64,000 bases of DNA from Adiantum capillus-veneris (lineage: Eukaryota; Streptophyta; Polypodiopsida; Polypodiales; Pteridaceae), in contig CM043965.1 of the NCBI GenBank assembly GCA_014529385.2, positions 17,933,912 to 17,997,911 on the forward strand. Direction: 5' to 3'. The notes below the pieces were generated by a model. The model searched no databases, was not told where the DNA came from, and saw only the letters and a list, made by a program, of their open reading frames with translations. A program made the position numbers and the translations under genes. This document shows, one piece after another, positions 44,493-56,149 of the stretch. The first letter of the stretch is position 1; each line of letters opens with the position of its first letter.

Positions 44493-45552
44493 TGTTAGCG
44501 GGTACGCCACAACGGACGATGGAGCACAGCGAGAACACAGACCAACAAACTGTCAATCCGAGGATGTAGCTGACCCGACTAGGGCATGGAGGCAATCTCT
44601 GGGTTGTCAACCCTGATCTAGACACGAACAACACTCTATAGTCACTAATCCTACAACAACACTACCATAAAGCAAAGAAACAGACAACGCATCCTACGAA
44701 ACACTACAAGCTCGAAACAGTCTCAAATCATATCGGAATGACTCGAAATCGGAGGGCAATACTCACAAGGATATATCCTATATGGCCAAACACCTAAACC
44801 CTGAAAACCATAACTGTAAGACCTCTAATCTCTATCGCGATAGACTCAAAACATTAATTTCCAAAGTGTCCGGAACTGATCTACAAAGACATCAACACGA
44901 AGAGCTTCTCGCCCTGATTCTAACGACTACTTGATCATTCAGATCGGATGTCGTTTGAGGTACTTACGACCAAATATAGCTCGTAGCAGACGGGCTCGTG
45001 ATGTTGTCCTTGTCTTGCATTGCTTGCGTCGACGCGGAGAGCTGCTCGATGCTAACACGCTCCTACTCTCATATCTGCAATGTGATTAGTGTGCGCGATG
45101 GAGTGTGTGCGTGAAGCTCACTCTCGTGTGCTGCAGAACTCACGACTGTATATTATTTGAGATAACGTAATGTGTTTTTTACAAAGCCTTAGGTTTTAGC
45201 TTATATACAAAGCCTTCAAACCTAATGTCCGGCCAAATGACCTGAATTGTCCCTAGGCTTCTATAGAGCTTAATTACAAGAAACTAAGTTGCCTTTACTC
45301 ATTATACAAGCATCTGCGACCAAAATACAAGTGCCGATTTAAAATATGAGGTTCTCGTAAACATTACAAAAGTGGTCGTAATGGCTCAAAATAATAATAA
45401 CGGGATATTTGATGACGTCCATGAACTCGTATCTTCATGTTGCAGCATCCATCTTCATCTTCATTACTTCATCACCATCTTCATGTGGAATCTTTACAGA
45501 ATCTTTAATGGAATCTTTATGGAAACGTTGTTGAAAGGGCGTCCTTTCAACA
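44493..45552 (-). mobile_element. 3' LTR of a second large LTR element (minus strand)
   Basis: 1,060 bp, TGTTAGCGG...CCTTTCAACA on the plus strand. Outside its right end the minus strand reads CGGAGCGAAAGAG, a polypurine tract, so this is the 3' LTR of a minus-strand element. A TATA-like TATATAAGC (minus) lies near 45202. It interrupts TNP2 copy A after GAGGT. A matching second LTR and resumed TNP2 sequence were not found to the right. The ends resemble those of the giant element's LTR. Confidence 0.75.
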
Positions 45553-46767
45553 CTCTTTCGCTCCGAATTCTTGTCGTCCCCGACAAGACCCTATGTCTTT
45601 GCTGGCCTTGACGAGTTCTTGATGTCTTGGTGTTGGTTGAAGTTGTTGTGGCAACCTCTTCTGCAGTTGGTTGCTTTGTGTGATGTTAAAGTTGCCTTGA
45701 AGTTGTAGTTGTAGTGTATCCGAAGCCTGGAACTCTCCCCCTCCGAGTGATTGTTGTATCTTGAATTGAATGAGGTTGTATCGACTTGTTGGTGCAGCAA
45801 TTCGTTGTTATTATAGCTCTTGTTTTCTTTTCATGTGGTTGTTATCTGGCAGTTGTACCTGTAAGTTGACTTGAAGCTTTGTCCAGCTGTTTTTTGGCCT
45901 CTCCCTTTTGACTTGTCAGTAGATTTGCAATTAGTAGTGTAGGGATATCGTGGTTCTTCTTGTTTTTGTTGTGATAAAAAAATAAAAGAGTAAAAGTAAA
46001 ATGTAGCGTATATACAAAATGAAGGTCTTAGATACCTAAGACTAAAGGGAAAAACCCAGTGGGAAAAAATGTCTTTAGTCATAATTAAATGTGAGGCTAT
46101 ATGTATTTAGGTTCTGATGTTATAGAGTTATGCTGAGTTAAAGTACATATGGCCATATGGCTACTAGTATGGGCTTGATATACATGGATAAGTGTTAGTA
46201 GCTTGAAGTCAGAGTCATTGTTGTTGAGAAAAGGCTTATAAAACCTATTTCCGCTTGGTCATCGTCATTTGTTTGTGTAAGTGCATGGGTGGAATAAAAA
46301 AGAGTGCCTAATGCATATGTCCAATGATGGGACATCTATATGCTTGCACAGAGTTATGCATGTTAAACAAGATGCGGTGCGAGAGAAGAGTATTGATGGG
46401 TTCTTCATGGAGTTAGTGTAGCGAGCAAAACATATAGCATGAGTGCTTCAAAATCTTTCACTACTCACAAGAAGGGTTTTTGTTGTCGAGGTTTCTCCAC
46501 TCTTCCTCACTGTGTCAAGTGCGTGAGTGTTTTTGTTTTGACTACTCCGCCTTCTCCACCTTATATATTATATGGACTTTGACTCTTATGCTCACCTCTT
46601 CCAGCATGAGCGACATGACTTTATGTATGCTCAACTCTCCAGCTTGAGCTTATACCTATTAGCTAGACTCATAGACCACAGAAAAATATTAACTTGAAGC
46701 TTGGGTCTGACACTTTGCTCATTTAGTGGCTTAGCTGCCCGACTCTAGACTCTTATGCCATGTAAGT
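45553..46767 (-). other. 3' non-coding part of the second large LTR element
   Basis: About 1.2 kb between the polypurine tract and the W-I-P-K ORF. No gene seen. A Gln/Thr/Lys-rich frame at 46082-45831 is not convincing. Confidence 0.4.
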
Positions 46768-47774
46768 TTAATGGCGACTTGGACTTACCTGATCGCGGCC
46801 TAAAATCCAATTCCATATGATTTTGATGTTTAGGCCTTTCTCGTTAGTTTCTGTTTGAGATGCCATGTTGTCCAATACATTGGCATATATCTGCTCTTCA
46901 TTCCTTGATAGCAAATTGTGGTCGCTTGATGAGACAGGTATTGATATTGAAGCAATGGTTGATGAAGTCTTCTTCTTTCTGATACTGTTCTTCAAAACTG
47001 TGACCTCCGCATTTACCGTTTCTTTCTTTTTGTTGTTAAGAGGTTGTAAAGGAGTTGCGTATCTTTCTTGTTGTTGAGCCTCAATCGCGGATTTTGGAAC
47101 CCACATAGTTCTTGGGCCTGGTGTGATCTCCTTTGCCACTTGACTTGTTTCTTCTTTGACTTGATGGTACCTTGTTTTAATTTTCCAAATATGGCTGTTA
47201 CTTTTGTAAAAGCCTTGCTCTTGTAGTAATTGACGAGGGATCCATCTATAGGTTGTAGTACTCTTGGGTGTAGTGGGTGGCTGCTCTTGATTTCTTGATG
47301 TTTCTTGCTTTTCCTGGGTGATTCCTTGATAAGCTACTACCTTAGGTAACCATATTTGAAAGTTACCCTCATAGAATCCTTGTGCTTCGAGTAACTCGAT
47401 CGGAATGAATCTTTGGACTTGCTTGGAGGTGATCTTCACTTGACTTTGTTGGATAGTCCGGTAGAATTCTGATTTCATTACCCAAACTTGTTGTATGGTT
47501 TGTCCAGTGGAAGACCTTCTCTTTTGCTTTTTGTACCTGTCCTTTCTCTTGGTTGAGTTATGTGATTGACGTTGACGGCTTTGTTGATTCCTGACTGAGT
47601 GGCTGTTATCTTGGGCTTGTTGACCCAAACATCTGAATTTCCTTTCTTGTAGCCTTGTGCGATAATTGACTCGCTTGATGTGATCCATCCTGTTACCTTT
47701 GCTTGTTGAGGTTGTTCCTGTGATTGTATCCAAATTGGATCATTAACTTTAATTTGTGCCTTGGATACTAGCAC
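46768..47774 (-). pseudogene. W-I-P-K repeat ORF of the second large element
   Basis: Function unknown. Frames 47774-47478 and 47500-46768 join by a frameshift to about 330 codons of a hydrophilic protein with five imperfect repeats: GWITSSESIIAQGYKKGNSD-VW, then QVWVMKSEF, RFIPIELLEAQGFYEGN-IWLPK, RWIPRQLLQEQGFYKSN-IW and MWVPKSAIEAQ. The common pattern is W-[IV]-P-K/x..LL..QG[FY]x.(G/S)N..IW. The giant element has the same motif pair (WIPKK ... IWIPK) in the equivalent place after pol. The region 47775-47880 upstream is open but unidentified. Neither protease nor integrase is left in this copy. Confidence 0.6.
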
Positions 47775-47880
47775 TTGGTTGACCTGACGCCACTAGATGC
47801 CATCTGACGCACCTGCTGACCTCACGTCGTCGGCCCGTGGATAGCTTCCTCGAGAAGTTTTACGCGCTACCAACTTCACT

Positions 47881-48770
47881 TTATTGTAGAAAAAACACAT
47901 TAGTACTGATAATAGTGAAAATCGCTGCACTATGTACACCCTGTCCTACCTGTACACATGTGGGCCCCACGTAACCACCTGGCTCTGGAAAATGGGCAAT
48001 CCTTTATTTGATGCACCATGCATGTATATGTACATATGCGCAATTCCTTGCTCCAAAAAACTCTTGACAACGTCTAGTGCTCAAGATATTGCAATTGGAA
48101 GGAAAAGGTGGTTTGCAAATCTATACCATATGGAGAAAGTGTAGAAATGGCTCAAAGTGTATGTGTATTGCTAGGATTGAAGTGTTCAATTTATGGTGCA
48201 TGTTGGTCTTTTCAGGTTTGCAATCGGAGTCCTAATGGTCAAATTATGAGCAAATAAAAATTTGTCGAGGGCCGGCTCTACATTTCTTGGATTGCCTTGA
48301 AAAGCATGCCATCAAGGTTTTTCTCAAGCTATCTAGAGCTTTTAGAGGTAGTATGTAGCATACAAAGCACATTGGAAGTTACATCATGCTGATCAAAGTT
48401 TTGAGCAATAAGATAGGCAGGTTACAATGGTAATTGGAGATTGGATGGTTTTTTCCATTTTTTTGGAGCGACGGTTTACAACCTCAAAAACATCAATCTG
48501 CAGAGGTGATGCGGGGTTTTAAAGTCATCACCATGGAGCCTTGCTAAGATTTTACAGATGGATCATTGGGCAGCGGAGTTTAAAGTTATGGGTTTTCAAG
48601 CAGCAACAGAAAAAGGGTTTTATAAAGTTTGGATATGTTCTTTCCCCACCTATTGGGTGTGAATAGCTTATAAAGTTGCCAGGTGGCAGTAGAAGATCCC
48701 ACATGTGAGGCAAGAAGTAAGTGTGGTGGGGTATTTAGCCATAAACCAGTGCCCCTTGTGGGTATCAAAG

Positions 48771-48775
<5 letters not shown>
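47881..48775. other. Unassigned sequence between LTR element and CACTA copy B
   Basis: About 0.9 kb with no gene and no match to other parts of the window. It contains the junction where the second LTR element was truncated. Confidence 0.4.
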
Positions 48776-48823
<48 letters not shown>

Positions 48824-49011
48824 TACAAATATTAACAAAAACGCACACACACATACATAAACAAAGAATGCACACACACATTGAGAGAGGAAAAGAGAGA
48901 GAGAACATGCATAAACAAAAAACGCACACATTGAGAGAGGAAAAGAGAGAGAAAACATGCATAAACAAAAAAACGCACACACATTGAGAGAGAAAGAGAG
49001 AGAAACTAATT
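48776..49011. repeat. GA microsatellite with dispersed CATAAACAAA/CGCACACA units
   Basis: (GA)n at 48773-48819 followed by several GAGAGAGG..CATGCATAAACAAA..CGCACACACATT units. It matches 19738-20013, the CACTA region just left of the giant element, and therefore marks the start of the second CACTA copy. Confidence 0.7.
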
Positions 49012-49175
49012 TAACGTCGTAGGAAACTAATTAAAATTAAAAGACCTAAAGATCTAGCCGACGAGGAGTTGAACTCAAGACCTATTATTCAAGAGGGAAA
49101 TGGCATAACCAATCTATCATACTTGGCATGGGTGATAGAAAGGTTATACCATTTATCTCTTTTTATTGGCACACA
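49012..49175 (-). repeat. tRNA-like SINE-type repeat, copy 3
   Basis: Same A-box-like and B-box-like sequences as copies at 40518 and 40693. It is in the position corresponding to copy 2, so it was probably duplicated with the CACTA unit. Confidence 0.5.
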
Positions 49176-50070
49176 CATCCACACACGCGCACACACACAA
49201 GAAGAAGAGAGTTATAACGTCGTAGGAAACTATCCTAAAAGATGTTAAAGATTAGGTTAGATGTAGACTTACGTGAAATTAGATTTAGGTTTATTTAAGT
49301 TAAATTAGATTAGATTTAGGTTTATTTTTAGTTAGATTTATGTTTATTTACGCTAGATTTAGATTTACGTTATATAAGATTAGATTTAGGTCTCCATAGA
49401 CTGCGATGCCTGCATGAAGCGGGTGAAGAAAGCCCTTAATGGAATATAGGGTATTGCTGCCTTCACTCATGGTGGGCTCCGTCGATCCAAAAGTACTGGT
49501 GAAATGTCTTCAGAAGATAGGGAAGAAGGTGGATCTTCAGGGCGGCAAGAGTCACTACATCCCCGACAATGACCATCTAGACAACCTCTAGTCATTCAAC
49601 ACCAACTTCAAAGTTAGTAACAGGAGCAAGAACGGTCCAAAGGGCCAATTGCTGTCGTCAGATGTGGATGGAGATGAGGCAGCGTCACCGCCGGAAGTTA
49701 ACTCTCACATCTTTAGTGATGAGAATGCCAACTCTTGCTTAGTTATATGAAAAATAAGTTTTAAGGTTCTTATAATCCCTGTTAGTTTAGTTCTTTAATT
49801 TGTCTTTAATATAACATAATTTACGTTAGATTTAGATTTATGTTATAGTAGATTAGACTTAGGTTTATTTAGGTTTACCCACACACACACACACACACAC
49901 ACAAGAAGAAGAGAGTTTTAAAGTCGTAAGAAACTATCCCAAAAGACGTTAAAGATTAGGTTAGATGTAGACTTACGTTAAATTAGATTTAGGTTTATTT
50001 TTAGTTAGATTTATGTTTATTTAGATTTACGCTTATTTACGTTAGATCGAGTCCACGCAAGAATTACTTA
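49176..50070 (+). repeat. Minisatellite flanks of the HIPP fragment
   Basis: TTTAGGTTTA/GTTAGATTTA repeats at 49240-49389 and 49790-50070 on both sides of the HIPP piece, with (CA)n at 49878-49902 and a second AAGAAGAAGAGAG...GTAGGAAACTATCC unit at 49905, as at 40880 and 49200. The flanks are therefore partly duplicated around the insert. Confidence 0.6.
49390..49750 (+). pseudogene. Captured heavy-metal-associated isoprenylated plant protein (HIPP) fragment
   Basis: The plus strand reads VSIDCDACMKRVKKALNGI, the CxxC-containing start of an HMA domain, then a stop and a ~10-15-codon deletion, then in another frame VGSVDPKVLVKCLQKIGKKV, the second half of the same domain. This leads to a Ser/Asp/Asn-rich tail ending ENANSCLVI and a TGA at 49748. 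The last four residues CLVI fit a CaaX prenylation box, as in HIPP proteins. An additional TAG lies near 49589. It starts exactly after TTTAG, consistent with a fragment beginning at a splice acceptor. It lies in non-coding CACTA sequence, flanked by minisatellite, and has no counterpart in copy A. Probably a captured host gene piece, now decayed. Confidence 0.75.
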
Positions 50071-50340
50071 CGGTTTATGGTTTAGAGTTAGAAGAACAGT
50101 GAAAAGATCTAATGTGAAAAGATGTTAAGATGCTCTGAAGTGCTACAGCTAGAGAAGAGGCAAAGGGGTTTTGTCCACTACATGCAGTATCATGTAGACG
50201 TGGGTCTGTAGATTTCTTGTACCCACAAATATAGGTATTGACCAATAAAGACGAGATTATAACCCAGTGGTTCTGATCTCCGTGCACCTCTAGACCGAGG
50301 TGTGCGGGGATTGGACATGACTAGAGAATGTGAGGTAGAG

Positions 50341-50400
<60 letters not shown>

Positions 50401-50462
50401 GACGAAGAATGCCAATAGAATATTAAATTTGTTGTCCAGGTTATAAGATTTTTATCCTCATT

Positions 50463-53400
50463 ATGAGTAGTGACGAGGATGTGGGACCGTACAACCGAAA
50501 CACCTATCTCTCAACGAGGGTCTTATGTCCTTGTAATCAATGCAAGCATGCTGTGCGACGGACAAGACGTGTTTCTTTGCAGCACGTTCGCAAATTTGGC
50601 GAGTTCGATCCATCTATTATAGATCGAGTTGTTGCCAATTATAACTCGTCGGACTCTGACGCTGGCCAACAAGCAGCAATCTTGCAACCCAATAGACGTG
50701 TTCGCAGGCGCTTTGGTCAAGCAGCATATGTGAGGCCACAAGATGTAGCCTCTGACAGCTCAGGGGATGATCATGCAGAGCACATTCCCAACGAGGCAAT
50801 GTTTGAGCCCGAGATTGATGAAATGATCGAGACGATCATGGATTCAGAAAGGCTTATCTATGATGATATGAAAAGTGAAGCCGATACGCCATTGTATAAT
50901 GGAGCACGTATGTCTAGATTAAAAGCACTCCTGGTTCTTCTCAACATGCAGGCAAAGTTTGGATGGAGTGACACTAGCGTCACAACGCTTTTCAGGTGAT
51001 CTATTACAATTAGTTTACTTTAATAAAACTCTAAATCTATAATGATCTGATAGATTTTCACACGACTGTATCGCATTTTTATGTTGTGTAGATTGCTTAA
51101 AGAGCACATACTACCAGCTGACAATGTGATGCCAGATTCCCGAGATGAAGCAAGAAAGATTTTGCGAAACTTGGGGATGGATTACAATTCTATCCACGCT
51201 TGTCCTAATGACTGCATTCTTTTCAGAGGGGAATACATAGACATGGAGAAGTGTCCGAAATGTGATTCCGAAAGATATCGAGTAGATCTCCACGGGACAA
51301 AAATTCCACAAAAGGTTTTGCGACATTTTTCTCTGCTTCCTCGCATCAAGCATTTCTTTGAATGTAAGTCCATGGCCGCCCTAGCATCATGGCATGAGGA
51401 GAATAAATCTTCGGATGGTGTGCTACGAATTCCTGCAGATTGCGCAGCCTGGAAACATATAGATGGAACATGGTCGGATTTTGCGAGGGAAGCTCGAAAT
51501 TTGCACTTAGGCCTGGCTATGGATGGCGTAAATCCATTTGGTCAAAGATCAACATCTTATAGTGTATGGCCTGTTGTCATCGTCAACTACAACATTCCCC
51601 CGTGGTTGACTACGAAGAAGGGGCACCTATGGCTAAGCTTGATTGTGTTGGGGCGATATAAAGTGGAGAATATGGATGTGTATCTTCGTCCACTATTGGA
51701 AGAGCTACAACAATTGTGGATTGGCATAGAGGTGGTGGATATGAGCCGACACACAGGACGACGGAATGCTTTGATCAGAGGCATTCTAATGTGGACCATG
51801 CATGACTATCCCGGGCTAACAGAATGCTCAGGTGATCTATTGACACTCCGCACTCAGACACTGTAAATCTTGTTTTTTCCCATAGTTGATCTATTATCAT
51901 GTGTATACATGCAGGGCTTCAAACAAGCGGATACAGAGCATGTGTCACATGTGGACCTAGACTGAATGCACGTAGGGCGCCCTCACTGAAGAAGAAAATC
52001 TACGAAGGTCATCAAGCGTATCTTCCAGAGAATCATGTGTTACGCGACGGCTTTTTGGGAAGAGAGCCACCAAGGCTGTCTGCACAAGCATGGTTAGAGC
52101 AGAAGGAGATGTGCGATGACGGATTGCCTCCAGAGATAAAGAGACTATCTCTATGGTACGAGCTACCATACTGGCCCCGACTCATGATCAATCACTTGCT
52201 CGATCCAATGCACATATTCAAGAATGTGGGTAATCTACTATGGGACCATCTGACCGGCAAGAAAGATACTTTGGGAGCCAGAGTTGACCTTAGAAATGTG
52301 GATCGTATGGAGCAATATTGGCCGCTAACAGCGTCTAATGGATCAATAAAACTCCCTAAAGCACCATGGATTTTCACAGGAGCCCAAGAACGCAAAGTAA
52401 AAGAGACCATTCGATCTTTGCGGATCCCCACTGGCGTAATGCACTCTCTTCGAACGTGTTTTACTAAAGAAGGAAAGCTTACCGGTTTGAAGTCACACGA
52501 TTGGCATAAAATGTGTCAGGTACGTTCATAGTGGACTTTAATATCATTGCATAAAATGTGGACTTTAATATCATTGCTGCACATACTTTACAGTTTATTT
52601 GACCGGTTGCCATTGAGGGATGTTTGTCTCTCGACATCCGTAACACAATCTACAAACTTGCAAAGCTGGTGCAATGGATCTCACAAAAGGAGATCAACGT
52701 AGACTCCATACCATTCGCCAAACTAAATGATGCGGAGCTTGTGTGCATGTTTGAGAAACATTTTCCTACTACCATGCTAACCATTCAGGTGCATCTTCTT
52801 GTTCACATAGTTGATGAGGTGGAAATAGCTGGCACAGTTCATTCCAGATGGATGTTCTTCTTATAACGTTTCATGAAAACGCTTAAGGGATATATGCGTC
52901 AAAAGGCACGTCCGGAGGGTAGCATGGCAGAAGGTTGGTTGGTATCAGAGTCCCTAGTGTACATTGGAGAGTGGCTAAACGGATTTGATAAAGCTCGGGA
53001 CACGCTATGGTGAACCATAGATGATGAGCGCATATCTGGGATTGTCATGTGCAATCTCGGTGTTGAGAAGAAGATGACGGAAGATCTAGAGGCTAAAATC
53101 AACCGATTTTGCATGCTTCACAATCCAGTGATGCAAAAGTGGATTTCACAATATGAGGATGCAAAGCAAGAGCGACAAAGGGCACGAACCGAGTGGAGAC
53201 GGGAAGACGACCACCGATGCACTATCCGACGGTTCTGGAGAGCCTACCAACATTCATGAGCTTAAGATGGTTGCACAACCAATTGAAAAGCGCACAACAA
53301 TGCGGTGACGAAGTGACTGAGGAAGAGTGGGAGTACTCTTGGGGTTGCGCGACCAAGGTAAGTTTGCAATGTACGACTAGCTAGTGACTTTATTTCTAAA

Positions 53401-54190
53401 CGTTTGAACGGCCACTCATAATCTTTGTTCGTTGTAGTATAAGTCATACACAGTAGCATGGTGTAAAGGTCGACATTTTAGGGTGGAACGGATCGACAAA
53501 AAGCGTTTTACTCAAGATTGTGGAATCATGGCAAAATTTGAACAGTCTAGTCGACGACGTTCCTCTGATGCAGATCCTGTGGTGGCGGAACTCACTTACT
53601 TCGGCACGCTACAAGAGATTTTGAGGATCGATTACAGAGGTTTTTTTGTCGACTTGTTCGACATGCAATGGTTCAAGATAATCATGGAGGGTCGCAACGC
53701 TACTGTGCGTAGAGGAGAGTCTGGTTTTCTTGAGGTGGATTCTACTAAGAAATGGACTGACCTAAGAGACACTTTTGTACTACCCGAGCATTGTGAACAA
53801 GTAAGTATGTAAATAGTTAACATCCCTCTTTTACAAGTTATGTGCTTGGAAGCTCTCGTGTATGTTATGTGGCTCTGGCAGGTAATATTTCATCCTACAA
53901 AGTCTACATCAAACTGGTGGTACGTCATAGAGGTAGCCCCTCGTAGTGCAAGGACGTATGAAGGCTACCATGTGCCAATCACAATGGCATCAATGGAGGA
54001 GATCAGAGAAGATGCTCAATCAGAAGCCGCTGCGGTGGTGCCAGACGAGCATCAAGATGCTACTACTCTATATGGGGTGCATGCAGAGGAGCTACAAAAT
54101 GAAACAGAGGATATGTGTTTAAACGGAGAGCTCTATATAGATATAGGAAGTTATGCTGAGTTATGCGAGGATGAGAGAGAGATCTCTTAA
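50463..54190 (+). pseudogene. tnp2: CACTA transposase TNP2, copy B (near complete exon structure)
   Basis: Six exons with GT-AG introns: 50463-50995, 51092-51831, 51915-52519, 52594-53357, 53438-53800, 53882-54190. Domains in order: transposase-associated region (VLCPCNQCKHAV), TNP2 core (CPNDCILFRGEY, VNYNIPPWLTTKKGHLW, RGILMWTMHDY, YRACVTCGP, LDPMHIFKNVGNLLWDHL), DUF4218-like (KSHDWHKMCQ, FEKHFPTTMLTIQVHLLVHIVDEV), DUF4216-like (LTYFGTLQEILRIDYRGFFVDLF, then NWWYVIEV). Stops: TGA near 52600, TAA 52864, TGA about 53011, and a one-base loss near 53205. CACTA TNP2 proteins cut and insert the element at its TIRs. It is inactive as read. It lies 270 bp upstream of the TnpA-like gene in the same orientation. 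Confidence 0.9.
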
Positions 54191-54462
54191 AGCCACAAAT
54201 ATTGTATTTGAACAATTTTGCTCCGTGTTGTAAAAGCTTTGGCTCTCTAAGTACCTTCCATGGTGTATAACGCTCTTTTGTACTCACGCTCACATCTTTT
54301 GATTGAAAATTCTGAGTTTTCGACTTGCCTCTTCTATCACTCAATTCATTGCGTCATTGTATTTATATGCGTCATTACGTCATTGTATTTAATGGTCTTT
54401 GCGTCATTGTCTACTCTATTCATTCAATATTAAGTTTAAATATTTGTGTGTTTAATGCAAGT

Positions 54463-55763
54463 ATGGATGATGAGGAGTTTCTTTCTTCTTTGTCACCGCA
54501 ACAGAGACAGTGGTACGTGGAGCGTCATCGCTCTGGCGCATCATCGCGCGTTCCTACTCCATCCGCATCTCCCTCTCTTTCGGAGCATTCGGCGCGCTCC
54601 GAAGCTTCGGCGTCGACGAGACGAGCTTCACACTCGTCTAGACACCGCGGCTCTAGTGGTGGCGGTGGCGGTTGTTGTGGGGATTCCGCCGCCGATACCT
54701 CCACACCGCCTCATGTTCGACGAGGCTCTTTACCCTCCCCTTCTTTGCCCGTCCCCACACCAGCCACATCATTGCCATCTACGCCAGGTTTTGCGCGGCT
54801 GATTGTTCCTAGCAGCTACACACCTCTACCTACTCCGCCAGGAGCCACCCCACTCGACACTCCTTGCTTCGGGGCCCAGACGCCGGTGGAGACACCTGAC
54901 GTCCGTACCCCCATCGACACGCCGCTAGAGACCCCTTCCGGGACACCCAGGTTCACGCGTCACCGGCCAGAGGGCTTGCCTTACTCCGTCGACTTCAGCG
55001 GCGGCATCATCATGGATGATGACGGCAAGAAGGTGATCTCGCGCATGCGTGGTCTTTGCTCTCAGCTGTTTAGACACTACATACTAAACAAATGGAGTGA
55101 AGTACCAAGTGATTTAAAAAACAGAGTCATCAGCATACTTCATGATGAGTTTCCCGTTCCACCACGGGATCAGCGCTTCAATGAAGACCTGATGAAGATT
55201 CGAATGCGCGAATACTGAAAACACAAGCGTTCCGAAGTGCAAAAAGCAATCAAGCATGGGTGGAACAGGCCAGATTGGCTGGCCAAAGAAGATTGGAAGA
55301 ATGCGAAGAAAGCAGCGCGCGAGAATCCCGACAAATGGAAGCAACAAAAGGATGCAGCCAGAGCGCGAGTAGAGGCAGGGAGCTCGCACCACTTGGGGAG
55401 CGGTGGATGGGCATCATTTGAGGCCGATTTTGTAAGTGTTTTCGCATTGCTCTTTATGTTCGATAGTTTAGGGTATATGAGTTTTTTAATTCTAAATCTT
55501 TGTATGTTTTGACAGTGGTCGATGATAGGACGTGATCCCACACCATACGAGCGCGAGTACGCAGGCAGGAAGGGCTTAGACTCCCTGATGGACATTCTCA
55601 GTTCTCGTGGCGGCATGGTTAGTATTAGGGTTTACTCTTTTCTATTTTTTGTATTGTTTTATAAATGTCGTTATATGTTTATACTTACTGAAAGCTGTCT
55701 TATTGTCTTTTTTTGCAGAATCCGACACATACGCCGCTTGGACGCGATGAGACGTCTGACTAG
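54463..55763 (+). pseudogene. TnpA-like / Ptta-En-Spm plant transposase (Transposase_24 type)
   Basis: Exons 54463-55431, 55516-55617, 55719-55763 with GT-AG introns. A Ser/Pro/Thr-rich N-terminus (about 160 residues) has Gly- and TP-rich runs (TPVETPD, PLETPSGTP). The conserved part follows: NKWSEVPSDLKNRVI, then, after an in-frame TGA at 55216, HGWNRPDWLAKEDW, KWKQQKDAARARVEAGSSHH and GSGGWASF, then DPTPYEREYAGRKG. This is the partner protein of CACTA elements that binds subterminal repeats; here those would be the TAGCGACG motifs at 56150-56401. One stop codon separates it from an intact gene, so it may be recently inactivated. Confidence 0.85.
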
Positions 55764-56149
55764 ACGACGTCAGTTTAGCCGTAGCTAGATAGCATTAGTT
55801 TAGGGTTTCTCATAGCTTATGTATCATGAGACGGATTTATACGTCTTTTTGAACCATGTATATTATTACATTTGTCACCGCAGTTCATTTTGCCAATCAA
55901 TTCTTTATGCCTATGATGTTGTACAATTGTCATTATTACATTTGCCAATCAATTCATTTTGCCTATGATGTGTACAATTGTCAATTTTACGCTTGTCAAT
56001 TTTGCAAACAATGCGCCATGTGGGTGATTATTTTGGGTCTATTATCTACCCTTGCACTTTTTTAAAAAAGTGAATCAAGTACAATATCTTTCATGGGTGG
56101 CAGAGCATTCAATGCCCTGTCACCAAAAAAAATTTCTCTCGGGCGTCGC
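55764..56149 (+). other. 3' flank of the TnpA-like gene
   Basis: About 390 bp AT-rich sequence with repeats of ACATTTGCCAATCAATTC (55880-55970). No gene. The repeats are short and imperfect. Confidence 0.4.
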
